Below, piece after piece: positions 1-5,371 of a stretch of DNA of 9,150 nt. The notes under the pieces are model-generated. The model made no database searches. It was not told where the DNA came from and worked only from the letters and a program-made list of their open reading frames with translations. How positions within the stretch are numbered: position 1 is the stretch's first letter; each line of letters opens with the position of its first letter. The translations under genes were made by a program, and so were the position numbers. Source of the stretch: Candidatus Omnitrophota bacterium (lineage in GTDB: Bacteria; Omnitrophota; Gorgyraeia; 2-01-FULL-45-10); NCBI GenBank assembly GCA_026387115.1, contig JAPLMI010000119.1, positions 1 to 9,150 on the forward strand. Reading direction: 5' to 3'.

Positions 1-1
1 A

Positions 2-118
2 GAGATAACATGGGTTTACGGGGCATGGGCCCTCATCGAAACGTTAAAGCTGATAAAAAATTTCAAACGCCGAAACGCCTTCAGTGTTTTTATGAAGCTG
101 CGCAATGCGCGCCTGTAG
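2..118 (+). CDS. 3' end of an unrecognised protein, cut by window start
   Basis: One forward frame is open from base 2 to a TAG at 116-118 and gives 38 residues. The piece contains W-V-Y-G-A-W-A-L-I, then a basic Lys/Arg-rich tail ending ...KLRNARL. The mix of hydrophobic and basic residues looks like the cytoplasmic end of a membrane-associated protein, but I do not recognise the family. The end overlaps the tRNA-Arg gene by 10 bases, and the stop codon is made from tRNA positions 8-10. The alternative forward frame (start ATG at 10) runs through the whole tRNA and is much less likely. The call rests only on an open frame with plausible composition, so it is tentative. Confidence 0.4.
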   Translation, partial: EITWVYGAWALIETLKLIKNFKRRNAFSVFMKLRNARL

Positions 119-185
119 CTCAGATGGATAGAGTAGGTGGCTTCGAACCACTTGGTCGCAAGTTCGAATCTTGCCAGGCGCGCCA
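109..185 (+). tRNA. tRNA-Arg (anticodon TCG)
   Basis: Acceptor arm 109-115 (GCGCCTG) pairs with 175-181 (CAGGCGC), followed by discriminator G182 and an encoded CCA at 183-185. The D stem GCTC starts at 118. The anticodon stem GGTGG/CCACT encloses loop CTTCGAA at 141-147, giving anticodon TCG (143-145) for CGA codons. The T arm is GCAAG / TTCGAAT / CTTGC. All arms pair and the length is 77 nt. No terminator hairpin follows; the next gene cluster starts 88 bases later. Confidence 0.96.
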
Positions 186-217
186 GTCTGAAGAGATTAT
201 TGAAACCGTTTTTCCGC

Positions 218-246
218 TTGACTAAGAACAGGGTAGCGGATAGACT
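218..246 (+). promoter_or_regulatory. Candidate sigma70-type promoter of the scm operon
   Basis: TTGACT (218-223) and TAGACT (241-246) are separated by 17 bases. The -35 box matches consensus at five of six positions and the -10 at four of six. It lies in the only gap between tRNA-Arg and the first operon gene. Transcription would start near 253, leaving a leader of about 20 bases that contains AAGGAGG (257-263), nine bases before the scmD ATG. Read-through from the tRNA unit is also possible. Confidence 0.45.
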
Positions 247-272
247 TAAGATGAAAAAGGAGGTATCGGAAG

Positions 273-560
273 ATGGAAGGAAATGATTTGCTGGTTGCAA
301 ACCCCATGATCGTTTTAAGAGAGGAGTTCGATGACTGGGCGCTGCTTTTTGATCCCGATACAAGCGAGGTCTTTACCGTCGATCCGGTATCGGTATTCAT
401 CTGGAAGCGGCTTGACGGTAAACATACAAAAGAAGATATCGTGAAGGATCTGCGCGAGCGCTGCGACGGCGTGCCGAAAGACGCGGCAACTCATGTCGGT
501 AATTTCATGGAGGATCTTGTGAAGCGCGGCCTTGCGGGACACGAACTGAAGGCGGATTGA
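273..560 (+). CDS. scmD: PqqD-like peptide chaperone / RiPP recognition element (ScmD-like)
   Basis: This 95-residue protein is the size of free-standing PqqD proteins. The N-terminal part has alternating short strands (about 11-16, 22-27, 32-36, with the PqqD-typical ...LLFDPDTSEVFTVDPVS) followed by helices containing V-F-I-W-K-R-L-D-G-K (41-50) and I-V-K-D-L (56-60), which make the winged-helix half. PqqD-family domains bind the leader of a ribosomal peptide and present it to a radical SAM/SPASM enzyme. AAGGAGG lies nine bases before the ATG. It is the first gene of the operon and ends four bases before the first radical SAM gene. The assignment to the SynChlorMet subfamily (ScmD) comes from the whole cassette, recalled from family descriptions; the PqqD fold itself is clear. 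Confidence 0.85.
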   Translation: MEGNDLLVANPMIVLREEFDDWALLFDPDTSEVFTVDPVSVFIWKRLDGKHTKEDIVKDLRERCDGVPKDAATHVGNFMEDLVKRGLAGHELKAD

Positions 561-564
561 TATC

Positions 565-1677
565 ATGATGAAACTGATGGCTACGCCGAAAAGCATGGAT
601 CTTGACATAACCACGCGGTGTAACCTGAGGTGCGCGTATTGCAGCCATTTTGAAAGCACGGGTGATGTGAAAGAAGACCTCGCGCTTCAGGAATGGCTGA
701 ATTTTTTTGAGGAATTGAATGACTGCGCGGTTACAACCGTCACGATCTGCGGGGGAGAGCCCTTCTATCGCGGGGACCTGAAAGATATCATAGGCGGCAT
801 CGTCAGAAATCGGATGCGGTTTTCAATACTTTCTAACGGAACTCTCATAACCCAAGAGATGGCATCGTTTCTGGCCTCGACGAGGCGCTGCGACAGCGTG
901 CAGGTTTCGTTAGACGGATCGATGCCCGTGACGCACGACTCGGCAAGGGGCGAGGGGAGCTTTGTCAAGGCGATAGAGGGAATAAAGAATCTTCAAAAAC
1001 GCGGCGTACAAGTTACGGTCCGCGTCACGATACATAAAAAGAATGTGAGAGATTTGGAAAATATCGCGCGGCTTCTTCTGGAAGATATAGGCCTCAAAGG
1101 CTTTTCGACAAATTCCGCATCCCAGCTCGGGCTCTGCCGGAAAAATACCGAAGACCTGAGCCTCGGCATAGAGGAGCAGGTGCTCGCGATGGACACACTT
1201 CTCAAATTAAACAAAAGATATGATAACAGGATAAGCGCCTCAGCCGGCCCGCTTGCCAACGCGAAGGCCTGGATAGCGATGGAGACGGCTCGTTGTGAAG
1301 GTAAAGACGGTATTCCGGGCAGAGGATACCTTGTCAGCTGCGGCGGCGTCTTAAGTAAACTCGGCGTTCGCGCCGACGGCGTAATTGTGCCCTGCTGTCA
1401 GATGAGCCATATAGAATTAGGCCGTATCAATAAGGATAACCTGAGGGATATCTGGCATAATCACCCCGAGCTTAAAAAAATGAGAGAGCGCCGCGATATC
1501 TCTTTAAGCGAATTCGATTTTTGCAAAGGATGCGTTTATTTGAAATACTGCGCGGGCGGGTGCCCCGCTCTTTCATACACGATAGCGGGAGACGCCTACA
1601 GGCCGAGCCCGGACGCCTGTTTAAGGCGGTTTCTGAAAGAAGGCGGCAGGCTCCCGGCTGAGGCGCTTCCTGTATGA
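565..1677 (+). CDS. scmE: Radical SAM/SPASM peptide maturase (ScmE-like)
   Basis: A 370-residue enzyme. The SAM-binding [4Fe-4S] motif C19-x3-C23-x2-C26 follows the strand M-D-L-D-I-T-T-R, and GGEP is at 63-66. The C-terminal SPASM domain is complete: C259-x12-G-x4-C277, then C320-x2-C323-x5-C329-x3-C333 and a final C352, enough for two auxiliary [4Fe-4S] clusters. Such enzymes make radical crosslinks (thioether, C-C) or other changes in ribosomal peptides. Two adjacent ATGs (565, 568) could start it; GAAGG at 547-551 is a modest ribosome site, and it starts four bases after scmD. Its stop overlaps the next gene (ATGA at 1674-1677). The family is certain; ScmE rather than another PqqE-like group is judged from the gene order and the D-x-T-x-RCNLRC-x-YCSHF signature. 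Confidence 0.88.
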   Translation: MMKLMATPKSMDLDITTRCNLRCAYCSHFESTGDVKEDLALQEWLNFFEELNDCAVTTVTICGGEPFYRGDLKDIIGGIVRNRMRFSILSNGTLITQEMASFLASTRRCDSVQVSLDGSMPVTHDSARGEGSFVKAIEGIKNLQKRGVQVTVRVTIHKKNVRDLENIARLLLEDIGLKGFSTNSASQLGLCRKNTEDLSLGIEEQVLAMDTLLKLNKRYDNRISASAGPLANAKAWIAMETARCEGKDGIPGRGYLVSCGGVLSKLGVRADGVIVPCCQMSHIELGRINKDNLRDIWHNHPELKKMRERRDISLSEFDFCKGCVYLKYCAGGCPALSYTIAGDAYRPSPDACLRRFLKEGGRLPAEALPV

Positions 1678-2762
1678 TGCCGTATAAACTGAACCAGATC
1701 TATTTTTATCTCACTGAAGGCTGCAACCTCTCGTGCCGCCATTGCTGGATAAACCCGAAATACCAGGATAAAGATACCTCATACCCGAGCCTTTCATTCG
1801 GTGATTTTAAATCTATAATAGACCAGGCAAAGCCTCTCGGCCTTACCGGTGTAAAGCTTACGGGCGGGGAACCCCTGATACACCCCCAGATAGAGAGGAT
1901 ACTTGAATACATCCGTCAGGAAGGCCTGCGCCTTACGGTTGAGACGAACGGTGTCGCCTGTACGCCCGGGCTGGCCAGGGCCATATCCCTATGTAAGAAT
2001 CCGTTTGTATCCGTAAGCATCGACTCCACTGAAGATGAGCTTCACGACTTCATACGGGGCCTAAAGGGCGCTCTTCTGAAAGCAAAAGCGGGCGCGCGAA
2101 ATCTGGTCAATGCCGGACTGAAACCGCAGATAATCATGGCCGTTATGCGCTGCAATAAAGACGGTTTGAGGGATGTCGCGCGATTTGCCGAATCTATCGG
2201 CGCGGGTTCAGTGAAGTTCAATATAGTCCAGCCGACGGCGCGCGGCGAGGAGATGGACAAAAAAGGCGAGACGCTTTCCCTTGAAGAGCTTATTGACCTC
2301 GGCGCATGGATAGAGAAGACGCTATCTAAAGAGACAAAGATACGTATCTACCACAGCCACCCGATGGCGTTCCGTCCGCTCGGAAGGATGTTCGCTGAAA
2401 ACGGTTCGTGCGGTGTCTGCGCCATATTGAATATCATCGGCGTCCTCGGCAACGGCTCGTACGCCCTCTGCGGTATCGGCGAGAGCGTGCCGGAGCTCGT
2501 CTTCGGCCATGTCTCGCGCGACAGGCTCGCGGATGTGTGGAAGGATACGCCCATTCTGAATGAGCTTCGAGAAGGGCTCCCAAAGCGCCTCAAGGGCATA
2601 TGCGCCGAGTGCGTATTGAAGAACCGCTGTCTCGGTCACTGTGTTGCGCAGAACTATTATAAAGATAAGGAGTTGTGGGCGCCTTACTGGTATTGCGATA
2701 AAGCTTATAAAAAAGGGCTCTTTCCGATTAACAGGTTATTGCAAAAGGAGGTATTTGCATGA
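1674..2762 (+). CDS. scmF: Second radical SAM/SPASM peptide maturase (ScmF-like)
   Basis: A 362-residue enzyme clearly different from its neighbour. It starts with the Y-F-Y-L-T-E-G stretch before C17-x3-C21-x2-C24-W, has GGEP at 64-67, and ends in a full SPASM set: C249 (or C246), G261-x4-C266, C310-x2-C313-x5-C319-x3-C323, and C341. It is therefore expected to carry one SAM cluster and two auxiliary clusters. The start overlaps the scmE stop (ATGA). Its own end overlaps the small precursor gene in the same way, and the ribosome site of that gene lies inside this coding region at 2746-2751. Having two distinct SPASM enzymes suggests two modification steps or a heteromeric maturase; which residue each acts on cannot be read from the sequence. 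Confidence 0.88.
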   Translation: MMPYKLNQIYFYLTEGCNLSCRHCWINPKYQDKDTSYPSLSFGDFKSIIDQAKPLGLTGVKLTGGEPLIHPQIERILEYIRQEGLRLTVETNGVACTPGLARAISLCKNPFVSVSIDSTEDELHDFIRGLKGALLKAKAGARNLVNAGLKPQIIMAVMRCNKDGLRDVARFAESIGAGSVKFNIVQPTARGEEMDKKGETLSLEELIDLGAWIEKTLSKETKIRIYHSHPMAFRPLGRMFAENGSCGVCAILNIIGVLGNGSYALCGIGESVPELVFGHVSRDRLADVWKDTPILNELREGLPKRLKGICAECVLKNRCLGHCVAQNYYKDKELWAPYWYCDKAYKKGLFPINRLLQKEVFA

Positions 2763-2920
2763 CTGAAAAATTAAAGTGGCAGATCCCGAAGCTTGTGAGT
2801 TTAGATGCGCAGGAAGCGCGCGGCGCAGATTGCACGGATGGTTCGAGTGCGTCTGCTCTCTGCGACGCAGGCACCTCTGCTAAGACTCAATGCTCCACAG
2901 GCACCGGGGGGCCAGCTTAA
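2759..2920 (+). CDS. Candidate RiPP precursor peptide with three C-x2-G repeats
   Basis: A 53-residue gene between scmF and scmC, too short for many gene callers. AGGAGG (2746-2751) lies seven bases before the ATG, and the ATG overlaps the scmF stop as ATGA, so it is probably translationally coupled. The leader (about 1-24) is charged and contains K-W-Q-I-P-K-L-V-S-L-D, resembling the W/Y-x-x-P-K-L-x-x-L leaders recognised by PqqD domains. The core (25-53) is rich in Ala, Gly, Ser and Thr, and has Cys only at 25, 35 and 45. Each Cys starts a repeat C-x2-G-[ST]-[SG]-[AG], the first two ten residues long and the last nine, ending at ...GGPA. There is no signal peptide or membrane segment. Likely role: substrate of ScmE/ScmF. 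This is inferred from position, size and composition; no homology search was made. Confidence 0.82.
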   Translation: MTEKLKWQIPKLVSLDAQEARGADCTDGSSASALCDAGTSAKTQCSTGTGGPA

Positions 2921-2964
2921 GCCTGCCGGATCAAATGGCCACAACGATCCAGGATCGAAATCGC

Positions 2965-3804
2965 ATGTATAGCTTAAGATTAGGAAATGAGCAGAGCTGG
3001 TTATTACAAGCCGATAAAGAATTCCAGCCATGGCTTAGAAAATTTGCCGCGGTTATGCGGTTAAAACCTTCAGAGCCGAACGGCCATCCGAAGATAGTCT
3101 TTACCCACGTCAATTCAATTGATGGCGCAGGCCGGGATTCGCAGAATCTTATAGCTATGAGGATCGGGTCCAATCCGCGAACAAAGGACATTATTTGCGG
3201 AATCGGAGAAGAGGCAGGCCATGAATTTGATATTATCAGGATGTGGCATTCGCTTAATCCGGTATATCATAAAGCGCTTGCCGCGCGAGGGCTCCCCCTG
3301 CATGCCGCCCTGATAGAAAAAAACGGTAAGGGCATATTGCTGGCAGGGCCGGGCGATACGGGAAAGTCAACCTGCTGCCGCCGCGTTCCGCCGCCGTGGA
3401 AGGCGCTGTGTGACGATGAATCGCTTGTGGTGCTGAATAAGCGAAGAAGGTATCTCGTCCATCCTTTTCCAACGTGGAGCGACCGTCTCTATAAAAGATC
3501 ACAAAAGACCTGGGATGTCGAGAGTCACCTCCCTCTTCTAGCCGTTTTTTTCCTAAAGCAGGCAAAGGCTGACAAAGCCATCCGCCTGGGCCAGGCCAGG
3601 GCCGCGGCATTGATTAACGAATCAGCCGCGCAGATACTCTCCCGAAGCTTGAGGGGCCTCGACGCTCGTAAAGAGAAACGGCTCAGGCTATCAGTCTTTG
3701 ACAATGCCTGCCGCCTCGCCAAAACCATTCCGGCGTATACGCTTAATTTCACCCGTAACGGCAGGTTCTGGGACAGTATAGAGGAGAAGATCGGGAATGC
3801 GTGA
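2965..3804 (+). CDS. scmC: HPr-kinase-like P-loop protein of the scm cassette (ScmC-like)
   Basis: About 279 residues from this start. The middle resembles the HPr kinase/phosphorylase-like domains found in several RiPP clusters: L-P-L-H-A-A-L (His 113), then Walker A GPGDTGKST at 128-136, then a Walker-B-like L-C-D-D-E at 148-152. The domain would bind ATP; phosphorylation of a peptide or partner is possible but unproven. The start is uncertain. The open frame reaches back to an ATG at 2890 that lies inside the precursor gene and has no ribosome site. ATGs at 2935 and 2965 both follow the precursor stop. I chose 2965 because AGGA lies ten bases upstream and the protein then opens with M-Y-S-L-R-L. 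It overlaps the next gene by eight bases. The ScmC assignment is from context and the HprK-like core. Confidence 0.75.
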   Translation: MYSLRLGNEQSWLLQADKEFQPWLRKFAAVMRLKPSEPNGHPKIVFTHVNSIDGAGRDSQNLIAMRIGSNPRTKDIICGIGEEAGHEFDIIRMWHSLNPVYHKALAARGLPLHAALIEKNGKGILLAGPGDTGKSTCCRRVPPPWKALCDDESLVVLNKRRRYLVHPFPTWSDRLYKRSQKTWDVESHLPLLAVFFLKQAKADKAIRLGQARAAALINESAAQILSRSLRGLDARKEKRLRLSVFDNACRLAKTIPAYTLNFTRNGRFWDSIEEKIGNA

Positions 3805-4405
3805 GGCAAATTCGGGATCGTTGTATTACAAGGGCCAAAGCATGCATCCTACTTTCAAGGTCTCCGATATCCTGCGGGCAGCGCCTTATAACGGGGAAAA
3901 AATCCGCCGTGGAGATGTGGTCATCTTTAATTCTCCGAAAGATCGCGGAAAGGTTGTTCACCGGGTTGTTTTTGTGAACGCCGACGGAATAAGGACTCGC
4001 GGAGACAACAGTGGTAAAGCCGACCCATGGATCTTGAAGGATGCCGATATCCTGGGCCGGGTGGTTTCTGTCAACAGGCAAAACGGGACATTTAAGGTCT
4101 ATGGGGGGCCGATAGGTCTTTTGCGCGTTAACCTCCTTAAAATTAAGAGCGTATTAAAGAAAGGCGCCTACCGCGTTTTAGAACCTTCATACCGTCGGCT
4201 TTCCAAAAAAGGCATCTTTAACCAGCGGCTGCCTTATGGAAAAGGGGTGCGGATTTTGATCTTCGACCGGCCTGCCGGGAAAGAGATGCAGGTGCTGGTA
4301 AAAGATCAGTTAGTGGCGCGAAAGAATTTTGTAAACAAAAGAGGCTATGTAAAATGGCCTTTTCGGCCGCTTATCAACGATATTTTTGAGCGCAACTTCC
4401 CTTAA
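3797..4405 (+). CDS. Soluble S26 (SipW/Sec11-type) signal-peptidase-like protease
   Basis: A 202-residue protein. Nucleophile motif G-Q-S-M-H-P is at 13-18 (Ser15), followed by R-R-G-D-V-V-I-F (37-44), V-V-H-R-V-V with His55, and R-G-D-N-S at 68-72. This Ser-His-Asp set is that of archaeal/ER-type and SipW signal peptidases (His in place of the bacterial Lys base). There is no N-terminal membrane anchor: the active-site serine is only 15 residues from the start, so the enzyme should be cytosolic or loosely membrane-bound. The last 100 residues are basic and belong to no domain I recognise. It overlaps scmC by eight bases, with GAGGAG ten bases before its ATG. Removal of the precursor leader is the natural guess, but cleavage of a modified peptide has not been shown. 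Confidence 0.8.
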   Translation: MREANSGSLYYKGQSMHPTFKVSDILRAAPYNGEKIRRGDVVIFNSPKDRGKVVHRVVFVNADGIRTRGDNSGKADPWILKDADILGRVVSVNRQNGTFKVYGGPIGLLRVNLLKIKSVLKKGAYRVLEPSYRRLSKKGIFNQRLPYGKGVRILIFDRPAGKEMQVLVKDQLVARKNFVNKRGYVKWPFRPLINDIFERNFP

Positions 4406-4571
4406 TAAAGCCCTCCTAACAGTATTCAGGTTCATATTAATAAGTAATAAGTAGACGTCCTATTTAGGTACACTCGCCTGCATTAAGCTTTCCAAACTAT
4501 TTTAAAATTTTTGCAATAATTTTCCCTTTTTTAGCGTCTTTATATATAGGGGACAAAACCATAAAAAAGAC
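4406..4571 (+). other. AT-rich gap after the scm operon, no clear gene or terminator
   Basis: After the peptidase stop there are about 165 AT-rich bases before the next promoter. I see no Rho-independent terminator; only a weak CCTA-TT-TAGG dyad near 4459 and T runs without a hairpin. An 18-base arm of an inverted repeat lies at 4533-4550. The drop in GC marks the change from the operon to accessory DNA. Confidence 0.5.
4533..4550 (+). repeat. Left arm of an 18-bp perfect inverted repeat around the toxin-antitoxin module
   Basis: AGCGTCTTTATATATAGG is found as its exact reverse complement at 5055-5072, on the other side of the toxin-antitoxin operon. No match continues beyond either end. The right arm is also part of the terminator stem downstream of the antitoxin. 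Confidence 0.7.
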
Positions 4572-4599
4572 TTGACAAAGTAATACAATTGTATATACT
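4572..4599 (+). promoter_or_regulatory. Near-consensus promoter with a palindromic operator, toxin-antitoxin operon
   Basis: A perfect -35 TTGACA (4572-4577) and -10 TATACT (4594-4599) are 16 bases apart. The spacer holds the perfect 12-bp palindrome ATACAATTGTAT (4583-4594), which touches the -10 box. This is the usual position for autorepression by a ribbon-helix-helix antitoxin, such as the one encoded at 4790. Transcription should start near 4606, slightly downstream of the first ATG (4602) of the following ORF, which is odd for that start codon. Confidence 0.75.
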
Positions 4600-4601
4600 A
4601 T

Positions 4602-4790
4602 ATGAAAGAGATAGGGTGGAATAAGGTAAAGAGCGAACGGCTTAAAAGAGAGACGCAAAGTATAATGCTTTTCAAATATAGAGGGTATATTTGGGTAGTA
4701 CCGTATGTGGAAACCGAAGACCATAAGTTCTTAAAAACATTGTATCCGAGTAGGAAATATACGAAGCTTTACAAGAAGGGAGCTCTATAA
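4602..4790 (+). CDS. Shortened BrnT-like toxin, probably internally deleted
   Basis: A 62-residue protein. The C-terminal two thirds (G-Y-I-W-V-V-P-Y-V-E ... F-L-K-T-L-Y-P-S-R-K-Y-T-K) match the end of small BrnT-like toxins with a RelE/ribonuclease-type fold, as I know the family. Full-length members are about 90 residues and carry an R-G-[IV]-S-F-E-E segment and a H-P stretch between the opening W-N-x-x-K and the V-P-Y-V strand. Here the opening I-G-W-N-K-V-K-S-E-R-L-K-R-E jumps directly to T-Q-S-I-M-L-F, so about 30 central residues look missing while the frame is kept. There is no ribosome site before ATG 4602, and the promoter -10 box ends two bases before it. It may be a dead toxin. It overlaps the antitoxin by one base (TAATG). 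The comparison is from memory. Confidence 0.6.
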   Translation: MKEIGWNKVKSERLKRETQSIMLFKYRGYIWVVPYVETEDHKFLKTLYPSRKYTKLYKKGAL

Positions 4791-5041
4791 TGAGAAGGAT
4801 TAAACTAACCAAATACGAAAAGGATATAGAAGACAGGTTGCTTAGGGGCGAATATGTCGATGGGTCAAAAGAAGAATATGAGGAGATCGCCGCAGCGATA
4901 GCCGCTCACAGGAAAGACGCCGTATTGAATATACGCATCAATAGCTATGACCTGAAGAGCCTTAAGGAAAAGGCCCGTAAACTCGGCGTCAAATACCAGA
5001 CATTCATTTCCGAGATCCTCCATCGCGCCGCACGGGCATAG
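4790..5041 (+). CDS. Ribbon-helix-helix (CopG-like) antitoxin
   Basis: 83 residues. The C-terminal half is a ribbon-helix-helix DNA-binding unit: strand V-L-N-I-R-I-N (45-51), helix L-K-S-L-K-E-K-A-R-K-L-G (55-66), then the turn and second helix Y-Q-T-F-I-S-E-I-L-H-R-A-A (69-81). The N-terminal half (Y-E-K-D-I-E-D-R-L-L-R-G-E-Y) is the charged part that normally binds the toxin. AAGGGAG lies seven bases upstream, and the ATG overlaps the toxin stop, which indicates coupled translation. It probably represses its own promoter through the palindrome at 4583-4594. A strong terminator follows 23 bases after the stop. The toxin-first order is usual for BrnT/BrnA-like pairs. Confidence 0.8.
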   Translation: MRRIKLTKYEKDIEDRLLRGEYVDGSKEEYEEIAAAIAAHRKDAVLNIRINSYDLKSLKEKARKLGVKYQTFISEILHRAARA

Positions 5042-5054
5042 CCTTTTTAGCGCG

Positions 5055-5072
5055 CCTATATATAAAGACGCT
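5055..5072 (-). repeat. Right arm of the 18-bp inverted repeat
   Basis: Exact reverse complement of 4533-4550, about 500 bases away. Its outer 8-9 bases form the first half of the terminator stem at 5064-5099, so the copy may have arisen from a terminator-derived sequence rather than from a transposon end. Confidence 0.7.
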
Positions 5073-5102
5073 TTCCGAACCAGTCTGGAAAGCGTCTTTT
5101 TT
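5064..5102 (+). terminator. Rho-independent terminator of the toxin-antitoxin operon
   Basis: AAAGACGCTTTCC (5064-5076) pairs perfectly over 13 bp with GGAAAGCGTCTTT (5087-5099) around a ten-base loop, and six T bases run from the end of the stem (5097-5102). It lies between the antitoxin stop and the promoter of tRNA-Leu, so it separates two transcription units. Confidence 0.9.
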
Positions 5103-5103
5103 A

Positions 5104-5132
5104 TTGAATAGGATTGGCGGGTAAAGTATAAT
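5104..5132 (+). promoter_or_regulatory. Promoter of tRNA-Leu
   Basis: TTGAAT (5104-5109) and a perfect TATAAT (5127-5132) are 17 bases apart. Transcription would start about four bases before the mature tRNA end at 5143. The position directly after a terminator fits a fresh tRNA unit. Confidence 0.75.
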
Positions 5133-5142
5133 AAACGCCTGT

Positions 5143-5227
5143 GCGAGGGTGGCGGAATTGGCAGACGCGCTAGCCTTAGGAGCTAGTGGGTTATCCCTTG
5201 GGGGTTCAACTCCCCCCCCTCGCACCA
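5143..5227 (+). tRNA. tRNA-Leu (anticodon TAG)
   Basis: GCGAGGG (5143-5149) pairs with CCCTCGC (5217-5223); discriminator A5224 is followed by encoded CCA. The anticodon stem CTAGC/GCTAG encloses CTTAGGA (5175-5181), giving anticodon TAG. A long variable arm (TGGGTTATCCCTTG region) makes it a class II tRNA, as expected for Leu. The length is 85 nt. Confidence 0.96.
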
Positions 5228-5230
5228 TTC

Positions 5231-5259
5231 TTGCTTTAATAATAGTATTTTGATATAAT
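5231..5259 (+). promoter_or_regulatory. Promoter upstream of the broken tRNA and the HTH ORF
   Basis: TTGCTT (5231-5236) and TATAAT (5254-5259) are 17 bases apart, with a TG extended -10 element (5251-5252). Between it and the broken tRNA lie repeated ATAAGGG units (around 5284, 5304 and 5314) of unknown meaning. Transcription would start near 5266 and could cover the tRNA remnant, the ORF, tRNA-Lys and tRNA-Gly. Confidence 0.6.
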
Positions 5260-5325
5260 TATTGGCCTAAGAAAATTCTCCTTATAAGGGATAAAAAGAG
5301 GTTATAAGGGTAAATAAGGGGCAAC

Positions 5326-5364
5326 GCCCGCATAGCTCAATTGGCAGAGCAGGACAAATTGTAA
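5326..5364 (+). pseudogene. 5' half of a tRNA (Thr-like, TGT) ending in the anticodon loop
   Basis: GCCCGCA (5326-5332) is a 5' acceptor strand, followed by TA, D stem GCTC, loop AATTGGCA, D stem GAGC (5347-5350), and then the start of an anticodon arm ending TTGTAA (5359-5364). Loop letters T-TGT-A-A suggest anticodon TGT (Thr), though the arm is one base too long. The match stops there: no second anticodon strand, T arm or acceptor partner (TGCGGGC before CCA) occurs nearby. The next ORF starts seven bases later. It is a remnant or the 5' exon of something interrupted. It cannot form a tRNA as it stands. Confidence 0.75.
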
Positions 5365-5371
5365 CTATCTT

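Noticed and set aside
10..225. 71-residue forward frame at the left end
   Set aside because: It reads straight through tRNA-Arg and continues into its downstream gap; the upstream-open frame ending at 118 is more protein-like.
2890..2964. Upstream ATG at 2890 as the scmC start
   Set aside because: It lies inside the precursor gene, has no ribosome site, and the added residues (H-R-H-R-G-A-S) look like frame-shifted precursor core.
4497..4724. 75-residue reverse frame with hydrophobic stretches
   Set aside because: It covers the promoter and start of the toxin gene and has no ribosome site; it is AT-rich by chance.
5004..5228. 74-residue reverse frame containing G-G-G-V-E-P-P-R-D-N-P
   Set aside because: It is antisense translation of tRNA-Leu plus the terminator, a well-known false gene type.
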